The notes under the pieces: model-generated
Told to the model about the DNA's origin: nothing
What the model saw: the letters and a program-made list of their open reading frames with translations, nothing else
The model's database searches: none
In this document: in pieces, positions 1 to 10,220 of the stretch
Layout of the letters: each line of letters begins with the position of its first letter
How positions within the stretch are numbered: the first letter of the stretch is position 1
Translations under genes and position numbers: made by a program
Origin: Tritrichomonas musculus
Taxonomy: Eukaryota > Parabasalia > Tritrichomonadida > Tritrichomonadidae
Length of the DNA stretch: 64,000 bases
Direction of reading: 5' to 3'
Assembly: GCA_039105265.1 (NCBI GenBank)
Contig: JAPFFF010000052.1
Location: forward strand, 558,001 to 622,000

Positions 1-2310
1 TTCAACATGTCCTTGATCTGATGCATTTTGATAATATTTAGATGCTTCTTTTTTATCAATTTTAATTCCATCGCCATTGTCACACATAACTGCATATTTA
101 TACATTGATGCAACATGTCCTTGATCTGCTGCTTGCTTGAAGTATCGCGATGCTCCTGATTTATCCTCTTCTACTCCATCTCCTTCAAAGAGCATGATAC
201 CATATTTATACATTGATTCAATATGGCCTTGATCTGCTGCAAGTTTAGTGAAATGAGCCCCTTCTTTCTTGTTAATTTCGACTCCATCACCTTTTGAAAG
301 CATTTCTGCATATTCAATCATAGCATCAATATTTCCTTGATCGGATGAAAGCTTAAAAAATCTAGCTGCTTCCTTTTTGTTTATTTCAATACCATCGCCT
401 TTTGAAAGCATAAATGCATAATATAACATCGCTCTAGGTTCTCCTTGATCAGCTGCAAGTTTATAATAATGAGCTGCTTCACGCTTGTTCTTTTCGATTC
501 CTTCTCCTTCGGATAACATGATGCCATATTTCAACATCGAATCAACATCTCCTTGATCAGCCGCAAGTTTGTAATATTTCGCTGCTTCTTTCTTGTTTAC
601 TTCAATCTCTTCTCCGTTATCAACCATGAGAGCATAATTATACATCGCAATAGTAACTCCTTGATCTGCTGCAAGCTTGTAATAATGTGCTGCTTCTTTC
701 TTGTTTTTCTCGATTCCATCTCCGTTATCAAGCATGAATGCATAATTAACCATCGCCTTTCCATTTCCTTGATCTGTTGCAAGTTTAAAATAGTGAGCTG
801 CTGCTTTCTTGTCAGTTTCAATACCATTTCCTTCGAAAGCCATATTTGCATAATTGAACATTGATTCAACATGTCCTTGATCTGCTGCAAGTTTGTAGTA
901 TTGAGATGCTTCTTTTTTATTCATATAGATATCATCTCCATCAAAAAGCTTTTCTGCATAACTAACCATTGCATCAACAATTCCATGATCAGCAGCAAGT
1001 TTTAAATATTTGATGGCTTCCTTCTTGTTTATTTCAATGCCATCTCCATTTTCAATCATGATTGCATAATTAAACATTGCGTCTCTATCTCCTTGATCTG
1101 CAGCGAGTTTGTAATAGTGAGCTGCCTTTTTCTTGTTCTTATTGATTCCTTCTCCATTATCAAGCATGATGGCATACTTAATCATAGCATTTCTAACTCC
1201 TTGATCTGCAGCGAGTTTGTAATAGTGAGCTGCTTTCTTTTTGTTGGGTTCAATTCCATCTCCATTATCAAGCATTTTGGCATAATCATACATTGCATCT
1301 TTAATTCCTTGATCGGCTGCGAGTTTGTAGTAGTGAGCTGCTTCTTTCTTGTTAGTTTCGATTCCATCTCCATTTGAGAGCATCATACCATATTTGTACA
1401 TCGAATTAACATGACCTTGATCTGCTGCAAGCTTATAGTAATGAGCCTCTTCACTCTTCTTAATTTCAACTATTCCTCCTTTTGAAAGCATTTCTGCATA
1501 TTTAAACATTGCTTTGGCATTCCCGTTGTCAATAGAGAGCTTATAGTATTTAGATGCTTCTTCCTTGTTCTCAGAGATTCCATCTCCTTCATCAAGCATC
1601 AATGCATATTTGTACATTGAGTCAACATTTCCATGGTCCGCTGCATATTGATATAATTTAGATGCTTCAATCTTGTCTAATCCAATTACGTCGCCTTTTG
1701 AGAGCATATCTGCATACCTAGTCATAGCTTCTATATTTCCTTGATCAGATGAAAGTTTGAAATACTTGGCGGCTTCTTTCTTGTTCTTTTCAATACCATC
1801 TCCAATCGAAAGCATGATTGCATAATATAACATAGCTTTAGGTTCTCCTTGATCTGCTGCAAGTTTATAATAATGTGCTGCTTTACGCTTGTTCTTTTCT
1901 ATTCCTTCTCCTTCTGATGACATTATGCCATAATTTATCATCGAATCAACATCTCCTTGATCAGCCGCAAGTTTATAGTATTTCGCTGCTTCTTTCTTGT
2001 TTACTTCAATATCTTCTCCTTTATCAACCATGAGAGCATAATTATACATTGCATTAGTGACTCCTTTGTCGGCTGCAAGTTTGTAATAATGAGCTGCTTT
2101 TTTCTTGTTAATTTTAATCCCATCTCCTGATAATAGCATGTCCACATATTTTAACATCGATTCAACATGGCCTTGATTTGCTGATCGTTTGTAATATTTG
2201 GATGCTTCTCTCTTGTTCTTTTCAATTCCATCCCCTTCATCAAGCATGACAGCATATTTGAACATTGATTCAACATCTCCTTCATCTGCTGCCTGTTTAT
2301 AATATTTGGA
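1..2310 (-). repeat. 108-bp tandem coding repeat array (Sel1 repeats)
   Basis: The phrase ccttgatctgctgc and close variants recur every 108 nt from about 2281 down to the window edge, roughly 21 copies. They encode 36-residue Sel1 units on the minus strand. Copies differ by scattered substitutions while length and frame are kept, which argues for selection on the protein. Confidence 0.85.
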
Positions 2311-4089
2311 CAATTCTTCCTTGTTCATTTTTGTTACATCATCCTCAGAAAGATGTTTCTCATATAGAAAATTTGATTTAGAATTACTTGGTACTTTTGA
2401 TTGTTCTTTTGTTATTGTTTTTTCCTTATTATTTCTATTTTCTTTCATTTTAATATTCTTTGATGATATTACTTCATATATGTTCGAATAAAATGTGTTA
2501 TTTGTTGATTCTTCTAGAATTTCTTTCAAATATTCTGAAACAAATATATTAATGTCGTGTTCATATGCTGATATTTCTGGTTCACCATTTTCATCATTGC
2601 CAATAATTTCTCGTTTGTGTGATTCAAGTTCTTCAATGATATCTGAAATTGTTGGTTGATTTTGATTATTTGTTTTGTTTATAGTCAAATGTTTTTGAAG
2701 AAATTCTTTGAAAAAGTCTTCTTTAATACTTGAAATGTTTGATAAAGATTCTTCTTCTTTATATGTTCGTCCGGTCAGAAGTTCATAAATCAATTCAAAA
2801 TATGATCGTATTTCGTTTATTAGTTTGTATTCGTTGATTTCTTCATTCAGTCGTTTGTTCTTATTAATAAATGAAATTAAAAGGCGTGGTCGAAAATATT
2901 CATCAATATAAATTTTGTTACTTGAAAGTTCTTCAATATATATATTGTGAACACTCAGAAATTCAATCGTTCTCAAAAGTCCATACAAAATTTGATAAAC
3001 AGTCGATCTTGAAATTGATTTCTTTTGGCTTGTTATCATTTCTTTCAACGTACAAAGAATGTTGTATTCATTGATGATGGTTGGATGTGGATGTTCTTCA
3101 AATGAAACAATTCGCATCATTCCTGGATGTCCGCTCATTCGTTTCATGATATTATAATTATAAATGAAATTAGTTCGTTCTTCTTTACTCTCAAAAAATG
3201 TTTCAATGACTGTTTGAATGTATTTTTTATTCGTTTTCGGATTAACAATTAATGAGATCGTTTTTGAATCGGTATATTCAATAGTATTAACTTCCTCAAA
3301 TTCAGAGATGTTGATCGTTGAGTTGTCAATCGTCGTAATCTCATTCAATTTGATATTTTCATCATAAAATGTGTCAAAAAGATGTTTCACTTTAGAAGGA
3401 ATGTTGATGCATGAAATCGATGTGTTCATGAACGATAAAGGTTCGATCGTTTCAAGTTCCGATTCTTTCGAAATTTCAACATGTTCAAGTTTCTTGCAAT
3501 TGAAAAATGATCCTTCACAAACTTCGCGAACTTGACTTGGAATGAAGATGTTCTCAATAAAACTATCTGAAAATGCATAACGACCAATTCGTTTGATAAA
3601 CGAAGGAATTATCAAACTTTTCAAATCTCGTCGAACAAAAATCAGATTATCGTATTCTTCACTGTCAAAATTATTCTTTCTTTTACAAACAATCATCTTG
3701 TTGTCAATGTTCATCAATTGTTTGTTACTTGGCATAACCGTAATTAATTTTAATTTTGATGCTCCCCGACAAAATCCTTCTTCTAATTCTTGCACACTAG
3801 TTGGAATGAAAAGACTTTCAATACCTGAAAATGAAAAAACATCTTTTTCGATTTTTTGAACTTTTGAATCTGCTGGGAAACTTAATGAATAAATCGATTT
3901 TGCATTTCGGAATGCACCTTCTTTTATACTTATAACATTATATTCTTGATTATTGTATTTAATAAATTTTGGAATAAAAACATCACCGCTTGCACTATCA
4001 TTATTTATCACGTTTGCTGTTTTATCTTCTTTATTGATATTATAGACTATTTTGTTTTGTTTTATTATTTCTGAATGATTATCCATCAT
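1..4089 (-). CDS. LRR_5 (BspA-like) / pseudokinase / Sel1-array protein, C-terminus beyond window
   Basis: One uninterrupted reading frame runs from the ATG at 4089 to the left window edge, about 1363 codons, with no stop in the window. Residues 1 to about 265 are BspA-type LRR_5 repeats (patterns such as IPSQVREVCEGSFFNCKKL). Residues about 265-495 look like a protein-kinase fold whose key motifs have gone: IEE stands where HRD is expected and there is no DFG, so a pseudokinase is inferred. A charged linker follows. From about residue 590, Sel1/TPR-like repeats of 36 residues (108 nt), with the core AADQGHVDSM, recur about 21 times and continue off the edge. Sel1 arrays usually act as protein-interaction scaffolds and no enzymatic activity is predicted. 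No signal peptide or membrane segment is visible, so a cytosolic place is likely. The second ATG, at 4086, is equally possible. Confidence 0.85.
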   Translation of the reverse strand, partial: MMDNHSEIIKQNKIVYNINKEDKTANVINNDSASGDVFIPKFIKYNNQEYNVISIKEGAFRNAKSIYSLSFPADSKVQKIEKDVFSFSGIESLFIPTSVQELEEGFCRGASKLKLITVMPSNKQLMNIDNKMIVCKRKNNFDSEEYDNLIFVRRDLKSLIIPSFIKRIGRYAFSDSFIENIFIPSQVREVCEGSFFNCKKLEHVEISKESELETIEPLSFMNTSISCINIPSKVKHLFDTFYDENIKLNEITTIDNSTINISEFEEVNTIEYTDSKTISLIVNPKTNKKYIQTVIETFFESKEERTNFIYNYNIMKRMSGHPGMMRIVSFEEHPHPTIINEYNILCTLKEMITSQKKSISRSTVYQILYGLLRTIEFLSVHNIYIEELSSNKIYIDEYFRPRLLISFINKNKRLNEEINEYKLINEIRSYFELIYELLTGRTYKEEESLSNISSIKEDFFKEFLQKHLTINKTNNQNQPTISDIIEELESHKREIIGNDENGEPEISAYEHDINIFVSEYLKEILEESTNNTFYSNIYEVISSKNIKMKENRNNKEKTITKEQSKVPSNSKSNFLYEKHLSEDDVTKMNKEELSKYYKQAADEGDVESMFKYAVMLDEGDGIEKNKREASKYYKRSANQGHVESMLKYVDMLLSGDGIKINKKKAAHYYKLAADKGVTNAMYNYALMVDKGEDIEVNKKEAAKYYKLAADQGDVDSMINYGIMSSEGEGIEKNKRKAAHYYKLAADQGEPKAMLYYAIMLSIGDGIEKNKKEAAKYFKLSSDQGNIEAMTRYADMLSKGDVIGLDKIEASKLYQYAADHGNVDSMYKYALMLDEGDGISENKEEASKYYKLSIDNGNAKAMFKYAEMLSKGGIVEIKKSEEAHYYKLAADQGHVNSMYKYGMMLSNGDGIETNKKEAAHYYKLAADQGIKDAMYDYAKMLDNGDGIEPNKKKAAHYYKLAADQGVRNAMIKYAIMLDNGEGINKNKKKAAHYYKLAADQGDRDAMFNYAIMIENGDGIEINKKEAIKYLKLAADHGIVDAMVSYAEKLFDGDDIYMNKKEASQYYKLAADQGHVESMFNYANMAFEGNGIETDKKAAAHYFKLATDQGNGKAMVNYAFMLDNGDGIEKNKKEAAHYYKLAADQGVTIAMYNYALMVDNGEEIEVNKKEAAKYYKLAADQGDVDSMLKYGIMLSEGEGIEKNKREAAHYYKLAADQGEPRAMLYYAFMLSKGDGIEINKKEAARFFKLSSDQGNIDAMIEYAEMLSKGDGVEINKKEGAHFTKLAADQGHIESMYKYGIMLFEGDGVEEDKSGASRYFKQAADQGHVASMYKYAVMCDNGDGIKIDKKEASKYYQNASDQGHVE

Positions 4090-4608
4090 CAAAATAAACT
4101 CTTTTCAAATTGATAAACTCAATGAAAAATTTCTTCTCAAAAATTTTAAAAATTGATAAAATAAAAATGTTTAGACGGTTTATTGGTCAATTTTTATTAT
4201 AAAGTTCAAATTTTGGAAAACTTTTTGAATATTGTAATTTATTTAAATAATTGTTCTTTTATTTAGTTCCATAAAAACCGTCAAGCTAAAAATCTTACTA
4301 AATAAAACTAGTTGATTTCTCAATTAATTCATATATCCAAATTTCAACAGAATGTATAGAATTTATTAGTATAAAGAAGGATTAATGAATAAATAAAAGA
4401 TTTCATTTAATATTAAAAAAAAAAAAAAAAATCTGAAAACCCTTACATATTTACTAAAAAGCAGATACTTATTTTAAAAAATCATTATTATAATATTTAT
4501 TTTATATATCTGCAAATATTATGTAGATCTGTTCTTTATTAAAAAAACAAGTTTTCTCTCAAATGTTCTTGGTAATTTTCTTCTCAACCTTCAAGCATAT
4601 GAGATTTA
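4090..4608. other. Intergenic AT-rich spacer
   Basis: This stretch lies between the LRR_5/Sel1 gene and the Sel1 fragment. It is AT-rich with a run of A around 4414-4430. I see no gene, RNA or clear repeat here. Confidence 0.5.
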
Positions 4609-5438
4609 TTATTTTGGTTCTTGCAGGTTTGATTGTGATGCAAGACGAAAATAGTGAATGGCCATAATGTGTCCATTATCTGCTGCATCTTTATAATATC
4701 GAGATGCTTCTATCTTGTTTGTTTCAATACCATCTCCATTATCAAGCAAATAGGCATAATTGTACATTGTCTTTTATATGCTGCTAGTTTAAAATAATGA
4801 GCTGCTTCTTTCTTGTCTTTTTTGATTACATCTCCTTCATCTAGCATGAGTGCGTAAATAAACATTACATCAATGTGTCCTATATCGGCTGCAATCTTAT
4901 AATAAAGAGTTGCTTCTTTCTTGTTTTCTTCATTTCCATCTCCATTCTCAAGCATTTTAGCATATTTAGGCATTGAATCAACATGGCCTTGTTCTGCTTC
5001 AAGTTTATAACATCGAGCTGCTCTTATCTTGTTTTCTGCAATTCCATCGCCATTTTCAGCCATATAGGCATATTTGAACATTGAATCAACATGTCCTTGA
5101 TCTGCTGCCATTTTATAATATCTAGCAGCTTCTATTTTGTTCATCCCAATTCCATCTCCAATATTAAGCATAACTGCATAATTATACATTGAATCAGTAT
5201 CACCTTGATCAGCAGCAAGAGTATAATAATGAGCTGCTTTTATCTTGTCTTCTTCTATTTCATCTCCATTATCAAGCATTTTTGCATAATTGTACATTGA
5301 TTTAGCATGTCCTTGATCTGCCGCAAGTTTAAAATATCGAGCTGCTTTTATCTTGTCTTCTTCTATTTTATCAAAAGCTTTATTCTTCAGAAAAATTTTA
5401 TGTAAACTATTCAAAATATAGTATTTTGTATTATGCAT
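4609..5438 (-). pseudogene. Sel1-repeat gene fragment with a late frameshift
   Basis: An ATG at 5438 opens a 242-codon frame with about six Sel1 units (for example DQGHVDSMFKYAYMAENGDG) that stops at 4710. The last codons before that stop are out of register. The Sel1 sequence continues in another frame, with YNYAYLLDNGDGIETNK followed by a final half-unit, and ends at a TAA at 4609-4611. Compared with the neighbouring units, roughly ten bases are missing around 4770-4785, which accounts for the frame change. The N-terminus starts part-way through a Sel1 unit and there is no LRR or kinase part. It therefore looks like a broken partial duplicate of the Sel1 arm of the adjacent gene on the same strand. 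A shorter expressed protein cannot be excluded. Confidence 0.7.
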
Positions 5439-5862
5439 ATCTCGTTATTTAACTTACAATTTTTATATTTTTTATTTTAATATATAAATTTATAATTTAA
5501 AAATTAATTTATATACTAATTTTTCTTACAAAGAACAACATTTTTCCAAAAATGAAAATTTATTAATTTGCTTAATGATAAATAGAACAATATAGTTCTT
5601 TTTTGATTCTTTCTTTTTGAATATTATGAGAAGAGAATCAATGTCTATGATTGAGATCAATCGCATCTATTATGGTGAAATATGAGATATAATTATCTAT
5701 CAATATTTTTAATTAGTTATTTAAGTTGTTAAATAAACAAACATGCTCAAAAAGTGGCTCATCAAGTTAGTTTATGTCGACGATGGAAGGTGAAAATTGA
5801 CCTATATTCTTCCGGTCAATTTCGATTCCCTAATAGATTCAAAAAATAAGCAGTCTTTTTAA
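5439..5862. other. Intergenic divergent spacer
   Basis: This lies between the minus-strand Sel1 fragment and the plus-strand 1285-codon gene. It should hold the promoter of the latter. No perfect TCA(Y)(T/A) initiator is seen within 30 nt of the ATG and no repeat was recognised. Confidence 0.4.
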
Positions 5863-8800
5863 ATGAAACCAAATTTATCCATATATTTTATTATAGGATA
5901 TCTTCCTAATGAATTTTTTGATTCAACTAGAATTGATTGTCATTCCCCTCTTTCTGATTTAATATTACTCCATTCTATATCTAAATATTTTTTTGAATTA
6001 CCTTCAGATAATTTTCACGTTTTTGGTATTGGCCAAAAAGAAGATTATTTATTATTACAGCATGTTGATAATAAAGTTTATTGCCAATTAGGAAATTTCA
6101 AAGAAGATATTTTTAATATTAGTTGTAAACATCCAATAAAATTTACATTATTTCCAAATATTTCAAATCTTTTTATAAACCTAGGAAGTCAAATATCAAA
6201 AGATTCTTCAGAAAATATTATGATTATTTTCCAAGATCAAAGTTCAACTTCTCAAATCAATACTTATCCATATTTGTTATTTTTATATCAAATTTCCAAC
6301 CTTACAAATAATTTTTTTATTTACAATGATAGTTGTCATAGTGGTACTTTAGTTGATTTATTATCCAAAAACAATTTTTTATTCAATTACATTAAGGACC
6401 ATCCAATCGAAGTTTCGGAAGATTTCATTCTGATGTTATATTTATATGCAGCACTTCAATCCACTTTATTTGACTATTTTAATGATTTTGCTCTGCTTTT
6501 TCTCAAGAAATTAGTGATTTTTTTATCAAAAACTGAACCTCAATATTTGAGATTGTTATTCAAATACTCTTGTACAACAGCAATTGATCAGATACTTAAA
6601 GCATGCAATAATAATATATTCTTTTTAACAAGAAAGAAAACAAGAGAGTATTTTTCAACCGAAATTAATGAGAGTTTTTTTGATATTCTTAAAAAAGAAG
6701 GGTTTGACTTCAATGATTGGATTAAAAACAATCATTTTGAAGATTTTGCAAGCATCAGTGAATTTCTAAATATATTAAAAATATTGAATATTAAATATTT
6801 AGGAGATCTAATGATGATTAAAGCTTTTATTGAATTTACAGATACTTATCAATTTTGTAGTGCAGCTTATTTTAAAGATTTAAAAATATTCGAACTTTTT
6901 AAAACTGTAGAAGAAATTGTTTTTAGTCTTCCTGAAGCAGATACAAATGCATCAGTCAAAACAATTAAAAAGCATAAAGTTATTTATGACCAAATTACAC
7001 ATTTTTTCTATGAATACCACATAAATTATTTATCATTCTTCGAATTTAAACCGAAAATAGAAATTGTCACAAGTACAAGTACAAAAGTATTTCCCAATTC
7101 AACACCTTTTGCATTTTTTATTCGAAGTGCTTTTTTTAATCTCGAAGAACATATTTTTGAATTTACTAATTTTGTAAAGCATGCAAGTTTCGATCAATTT
7201 TTTGTATACGAAAAATTTAAAAAGCCACTTATGAATTTTTCTCCTCAACATTATATTTATCCAGAACTCAACTGTGCATTTAAATTTTCGCCTTCAACTT
7301 CATTGCCTAAGAAAATTGCTGCTGTTAGATTCCTTACTCATTCTGTACGTATTCGTCTTTTAGAGTTTTCAAATTTGGAACGTTTTCCTAATCTTAGCTT
7401 TTCATGTGGTTTCTCCAGTATTCCATCCAGGATATTAATTAATTTCATTTCACTTTCAATTTTGCCATATTCTGACGATTCTCTGTTGGATTTAAAACTA
7501 TATAATGAAAATTTTTTGGATATTTTAAAATTTTCCAGTTTAATCTTAAAAACTCATTCAACAGAGTTTTCAATAAATGATTCATTTGAATTCATTGCAT
7601 TCTTCTCAGTTATTCTCTCTTCAAAAATAAGATATTTATTAGCTCAACAATTGCTTTTAAGTGTAAAGGATTCATCTGTTACTAATTCCATTTCTTTATT
7701 TTCAATCAACGAATTGAAATACACAAAAGAGTTTATATCAAATAAAATAAATAACAATGGTTCAGATGAATCAACAAAAATATTTTTACACAAACTTTTT
7801 TCAGAAAATTTAATTGATCAATATTACAATATTAAAGTGATAGAAAGTCATAAAAAAGAGATACTTAATACTTTGCATGATATAAAACAAAAACCCGAAT
7901 TCAATATTCAAAAAATGTTCCTAGATTTGGAATCGTCTATTTTAAATATCTTACCTAATGATGTTTTTGTGTTTTCTGCTATTTATTCATATTTGCTCTT
8001 AAAACAACATGCAAATTTAGATTTTAATTTATTGATGGAAGCTCTTTCTTCTTTGCTAGAAAAAAATATTTACCAAGCAGTAAAAGAAAAATTAGAATCT
8101 TTCAACAATTCTTTTACAGATATTATGCTGTTTTGTAATCAATACATTTTAAAACGACTCAATGATACTTTTGTCTTTTTACAATCATTTTATCGATCTT
8201 ATTATTTTGTAAGTTTTTGTAAAGTATCCAATCGATATGATCAAATGAACAATTGTTTCAAAGATTTTCTTACCAATTTTATGGACGATCAAAAATATGT
8301 TGAGGAGATAAATAACAAATTAAAACCTTTCCCTCTCTTTTGTTTGCCTTTTATCTTTTTTAATGAAAAACCTTACTTGAATTATAATGAAAATATAAAA
8401 AATCCATTGATTTTAAATTCTTCTGAATTGCTCGAATCAAATAATTTTTATTCACAGCAATTTAGAATTTGTCTTTCTGATTTATCTCAATGTAATGAAC
8501 TTAAAAAATCTGTTTTAGACGATGTTAATGTATTGAACAAATTTATTGATGATAAAAGTTTTGATCTTAAAAAATTTTTATCTTTTCCTTTTTTCCAAAA
8601 CCCATCTTCTTCTCCTGAATCTTTTCATATTGAATTTCAATCAAAAAAATCAGGAAATGAACTCAAATATCCTTTCGAATTTTGTGTTAAAAATAATTTT
8701 GAAAAATATCTGAAAGATTCAATTTCTACTTTTGTAAAGCAATTTATATCAAATATGAACAAATTTGTACTCTTTAATCCCGAAGTGATTACTGATTTTA

Positions 8801-9720
8801 ATTGTAACATTTCAAATGATTTAGATGATTCAAAATTTTTCTTTTCTAATTGTGATGGGATCAACGTTTATATTGATTATGTACACAATATTTTAATTGA
8901 TCTGTTAGATATTCTTAATATTACTAAAAAACCTTTAACTTATGATATATCTTTAAAAGAAGAGGCAAAAAACGATGTTTCTCAACTTGCATTTTCAGTA
9001 TTAGGAGCACGATTCAATAACAAAGTTGAAATAGATTCTATTATTTCACTAATACCAAAATATGAGAATAAATTTTCTAATGATTTGAGCGATCCAACTA
9101 TCGAAGAATATATGGCATTATGTTCTGCCATTCGATTTACAAATATGAATCCAATTGACAAATTAACAAAGAGAATATGCATCATATCTTCTCAGTTAAA
9201 AGATAGTTGTTGGCAGCCAAGTTCTCCATCTATCTCTCCAATTCAAACTGGTGATTTTTGTAATAATTATAATGATACTAATAATAGTCTTCCAATTGTG
9301 AAATCCACAGATTTTCAGAAATCAATAGATGATGCCTTTCAATTATCATTTAATGACATTGATATGATGTATGATAAGTATGATCTGAAGCATAAAAGAT
9401 GGACAGATGTAATTTGGAGCTGTTTCTTTGATTTCTTTAATAAAAAATTGGGAGAAACAGAAAATCTGCATTTTGATGTAAAAGATGAATATTCACAAGG
9501 ATCTTCGTGCTTCAATTGTTTTGCAAAAGAAAACAAAATAATAATGGAATATCTGCCTCAACTTGAAGATATCCCGGACATTCACCAAAAAAAATGCTGG
9601 ATTGGTCGTTTTTTGAGCCTTCACAAAGAACATAAATGTCAAATCAAATCTGCATATGTTTATGCGTTTATATCAAGTTATGTTTTTCTTCGTACCTATT
9701 ACTCATTTGGTGGATTTTAG
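5863..9720 (+). CDS. Large protein with N-terminal C13/caspase-fold-like region lacking the catalytic histidine
   Basis: 1285 codons, ATG to TAG, one exon. Most of the protein is unrecognised. Residues about 118-165 resemble the core of legumain/caspase-fold (clan CD) peptidases. A hydrophobic strand, IMIIFQDQSS, falls where legumains have the strand ending in DHG. About 32 residues later comes a second strand, FFIYNDSCHSGT, matching the cysteine strand (EACxSGS in legumain, DSCHSG in metacaspases). The cysteine (C158) is kept, but Gln126 occupies the usual histidine place, so the protein is probably not an active peptidase. The remaining 1100 residues are rich in Phe, Asn, Ser and Leu, with no clear domain, no signal peptide and no membrane segment. 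The motif reading is mine; the family assignment is tentative. It stands alone on its strand between Sel1 genes. Confidence 0.75.
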   Translation: MKPNLSIYFIIGYLPNEFFDSTRIDCHSPLSDLILLHSISKYFFELPSDNFHVFGIGQKEDYLLLQHVDNKVYCQLGNFKEDIFNISCKHPIKFTLFPNISNLFINLGSQISKDSSENIMIIFQDQSSTSQINTYPYLLFLYQISNLTNNFFIYNDSCHSGTLVDLLSKNNFLFNYIKDHPIEVSEDFILMLYLYAALQSTLFDYFNDFALLFLKKLVIFLSKTEPQYLRLLFKYSCTTAIDQILKACNNNIFFLTRKKTREYFSTEINESFFDILKKEGFDFNDWIKNNHFEDFASISEFLNILKILNIKYLGDLMMIKAFIEFTDTYQFCSAAYFKDLKIFELFKTVEEIVFSLPEADTNASVKTIKKHKVIYDQITHFFYEYHINYLSFFEFKPKIEIVTSTSTKVFPNSTPFAFFIRSAFFNLEEHIFEFTNFVKHASFDQFFVYEKFKKPLMNFSPQHYIYPELNCAFKFSPSTSLPKKIAAVRFLTHSVRIRLLEFSNLERFPNLSFSCGFSSIPSRILINFISLSILPYSDDSLLDLKLYNENFLDILKFSSLILKTHSTEFSINDSFEFIAFFSVILSSKIRYLLAQQLLLSVKDSSVTNSISLFSINELKYTKEFISNKINNNGSDESTKIFLHKLFSENLIDQYYNIKVIESHKKEILNTLHDIKQKPEFNIQKMFLDLESSILNILPNDVFVFSAIYSYLLLKQHANLDFNLLMEALSSLLEKNIYQAVKEKLESFNNSFTDIMLFCNQYILKRLNDTFVFLQSFYRSYYFVSFCKVSNRYDQMNNCFKDFLTNFMDDQKYVEEINNKLKPFPLFCLPFIFFNEKPYLNYNENIKNPLILNSSELLESNNFYSQQFRICLSDLSQCNELKKSVLDDVNVLNKFIDDKSFDLKKFLSFPFFQNPSSSPESFHIEFQSKKSGNELKYPFEFCVKNNFEKYLKDSISTFVKQFISNMNKFVLFNPEVITDFNCNISNDLDDSKFFFSNCDGINVYIDYVHNILIDLLDILNITKKPLTYDISLKEEAKNDVSQLAFSVLGARFNNKVEIDSIISLIPKYENKFSNDLSDPTIEEYMALCSAIRFTNMNPIDKLTKRICIISSQLKDSCWQPSSPSISPIQTGDFCNNYNDTNNSLPIVKSTDFQKSIDDAFQLSFNDIDMMYDKYDLKHKRWTDVIWSCFFDFFNKKLGETENLHFDVKDEYSQGSSCFNCFAKENKIIMEYLPQLEDIPDIHQKKCWIGRFLSLHKEHKCQIKSAYVYAFISSYVFLRTYYSFGGF

Positions 9721-10220
9721 AATTTTGTTAATTCAATAAAGGACTTTTTTCTTAATTTTATATAATAACTGTTAGGTTACTTGATGTTTTACATTTTATA
9801 TTTTATCATTTGAAACATACAAGAGATTACAGAATAATTAATGCATGAACAATATATTTAAGGTGAATGACCAACTAATCGCCAATATTTTATATCACAT
9901 TATCTATTTGGAACAGATTTGGCCTTCTTTTTTTTTTATTTATATAATTTATATAAAGAAGGCTCCATTTACTTCCTTTTGTAGAATTGATTGCAATAAC
10001 TTTACTGTTTGATGTGGAACCAACAACTAAATTAACTTTTTTATGTAAATCTTTTTTTTAAAAAAAAATGAATATGTTTATTTATGGTTTATTATGATGA
10101 AATAATCAATTCAACTTTTTTTATTATTATTATATGCAGATATTATAAAATGGCTTCTTCAAATTTGTATCGTGTGATGGTGTCGATGAAAACAGAGAAG
10201 AATCTGAAAAGTATTTCAAA
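9721..10220. other. Intergenic spacer with a short hairpin
   Basis: The stretch is AT-rich. An inverted repeat GCCTTCTTT...AAAGAAGGC lies at about 9923-9964 and could fold into a stem with an AT-rich loop. About 10120-10220 carries decayed Sel1-like coding sequence (CRYYKMA in one frame, EKYFKMA in another), probably the lost 5' part of the next gene. Confidence 0.5.

Noticed and set aside
1-2310. Regular 108-bp repeats, considered as a CRISPR or satellite array
   Set aside because: The frame stays open, the period is a multiple of three and the translation is a Sel1 array, so it is coding sequence.
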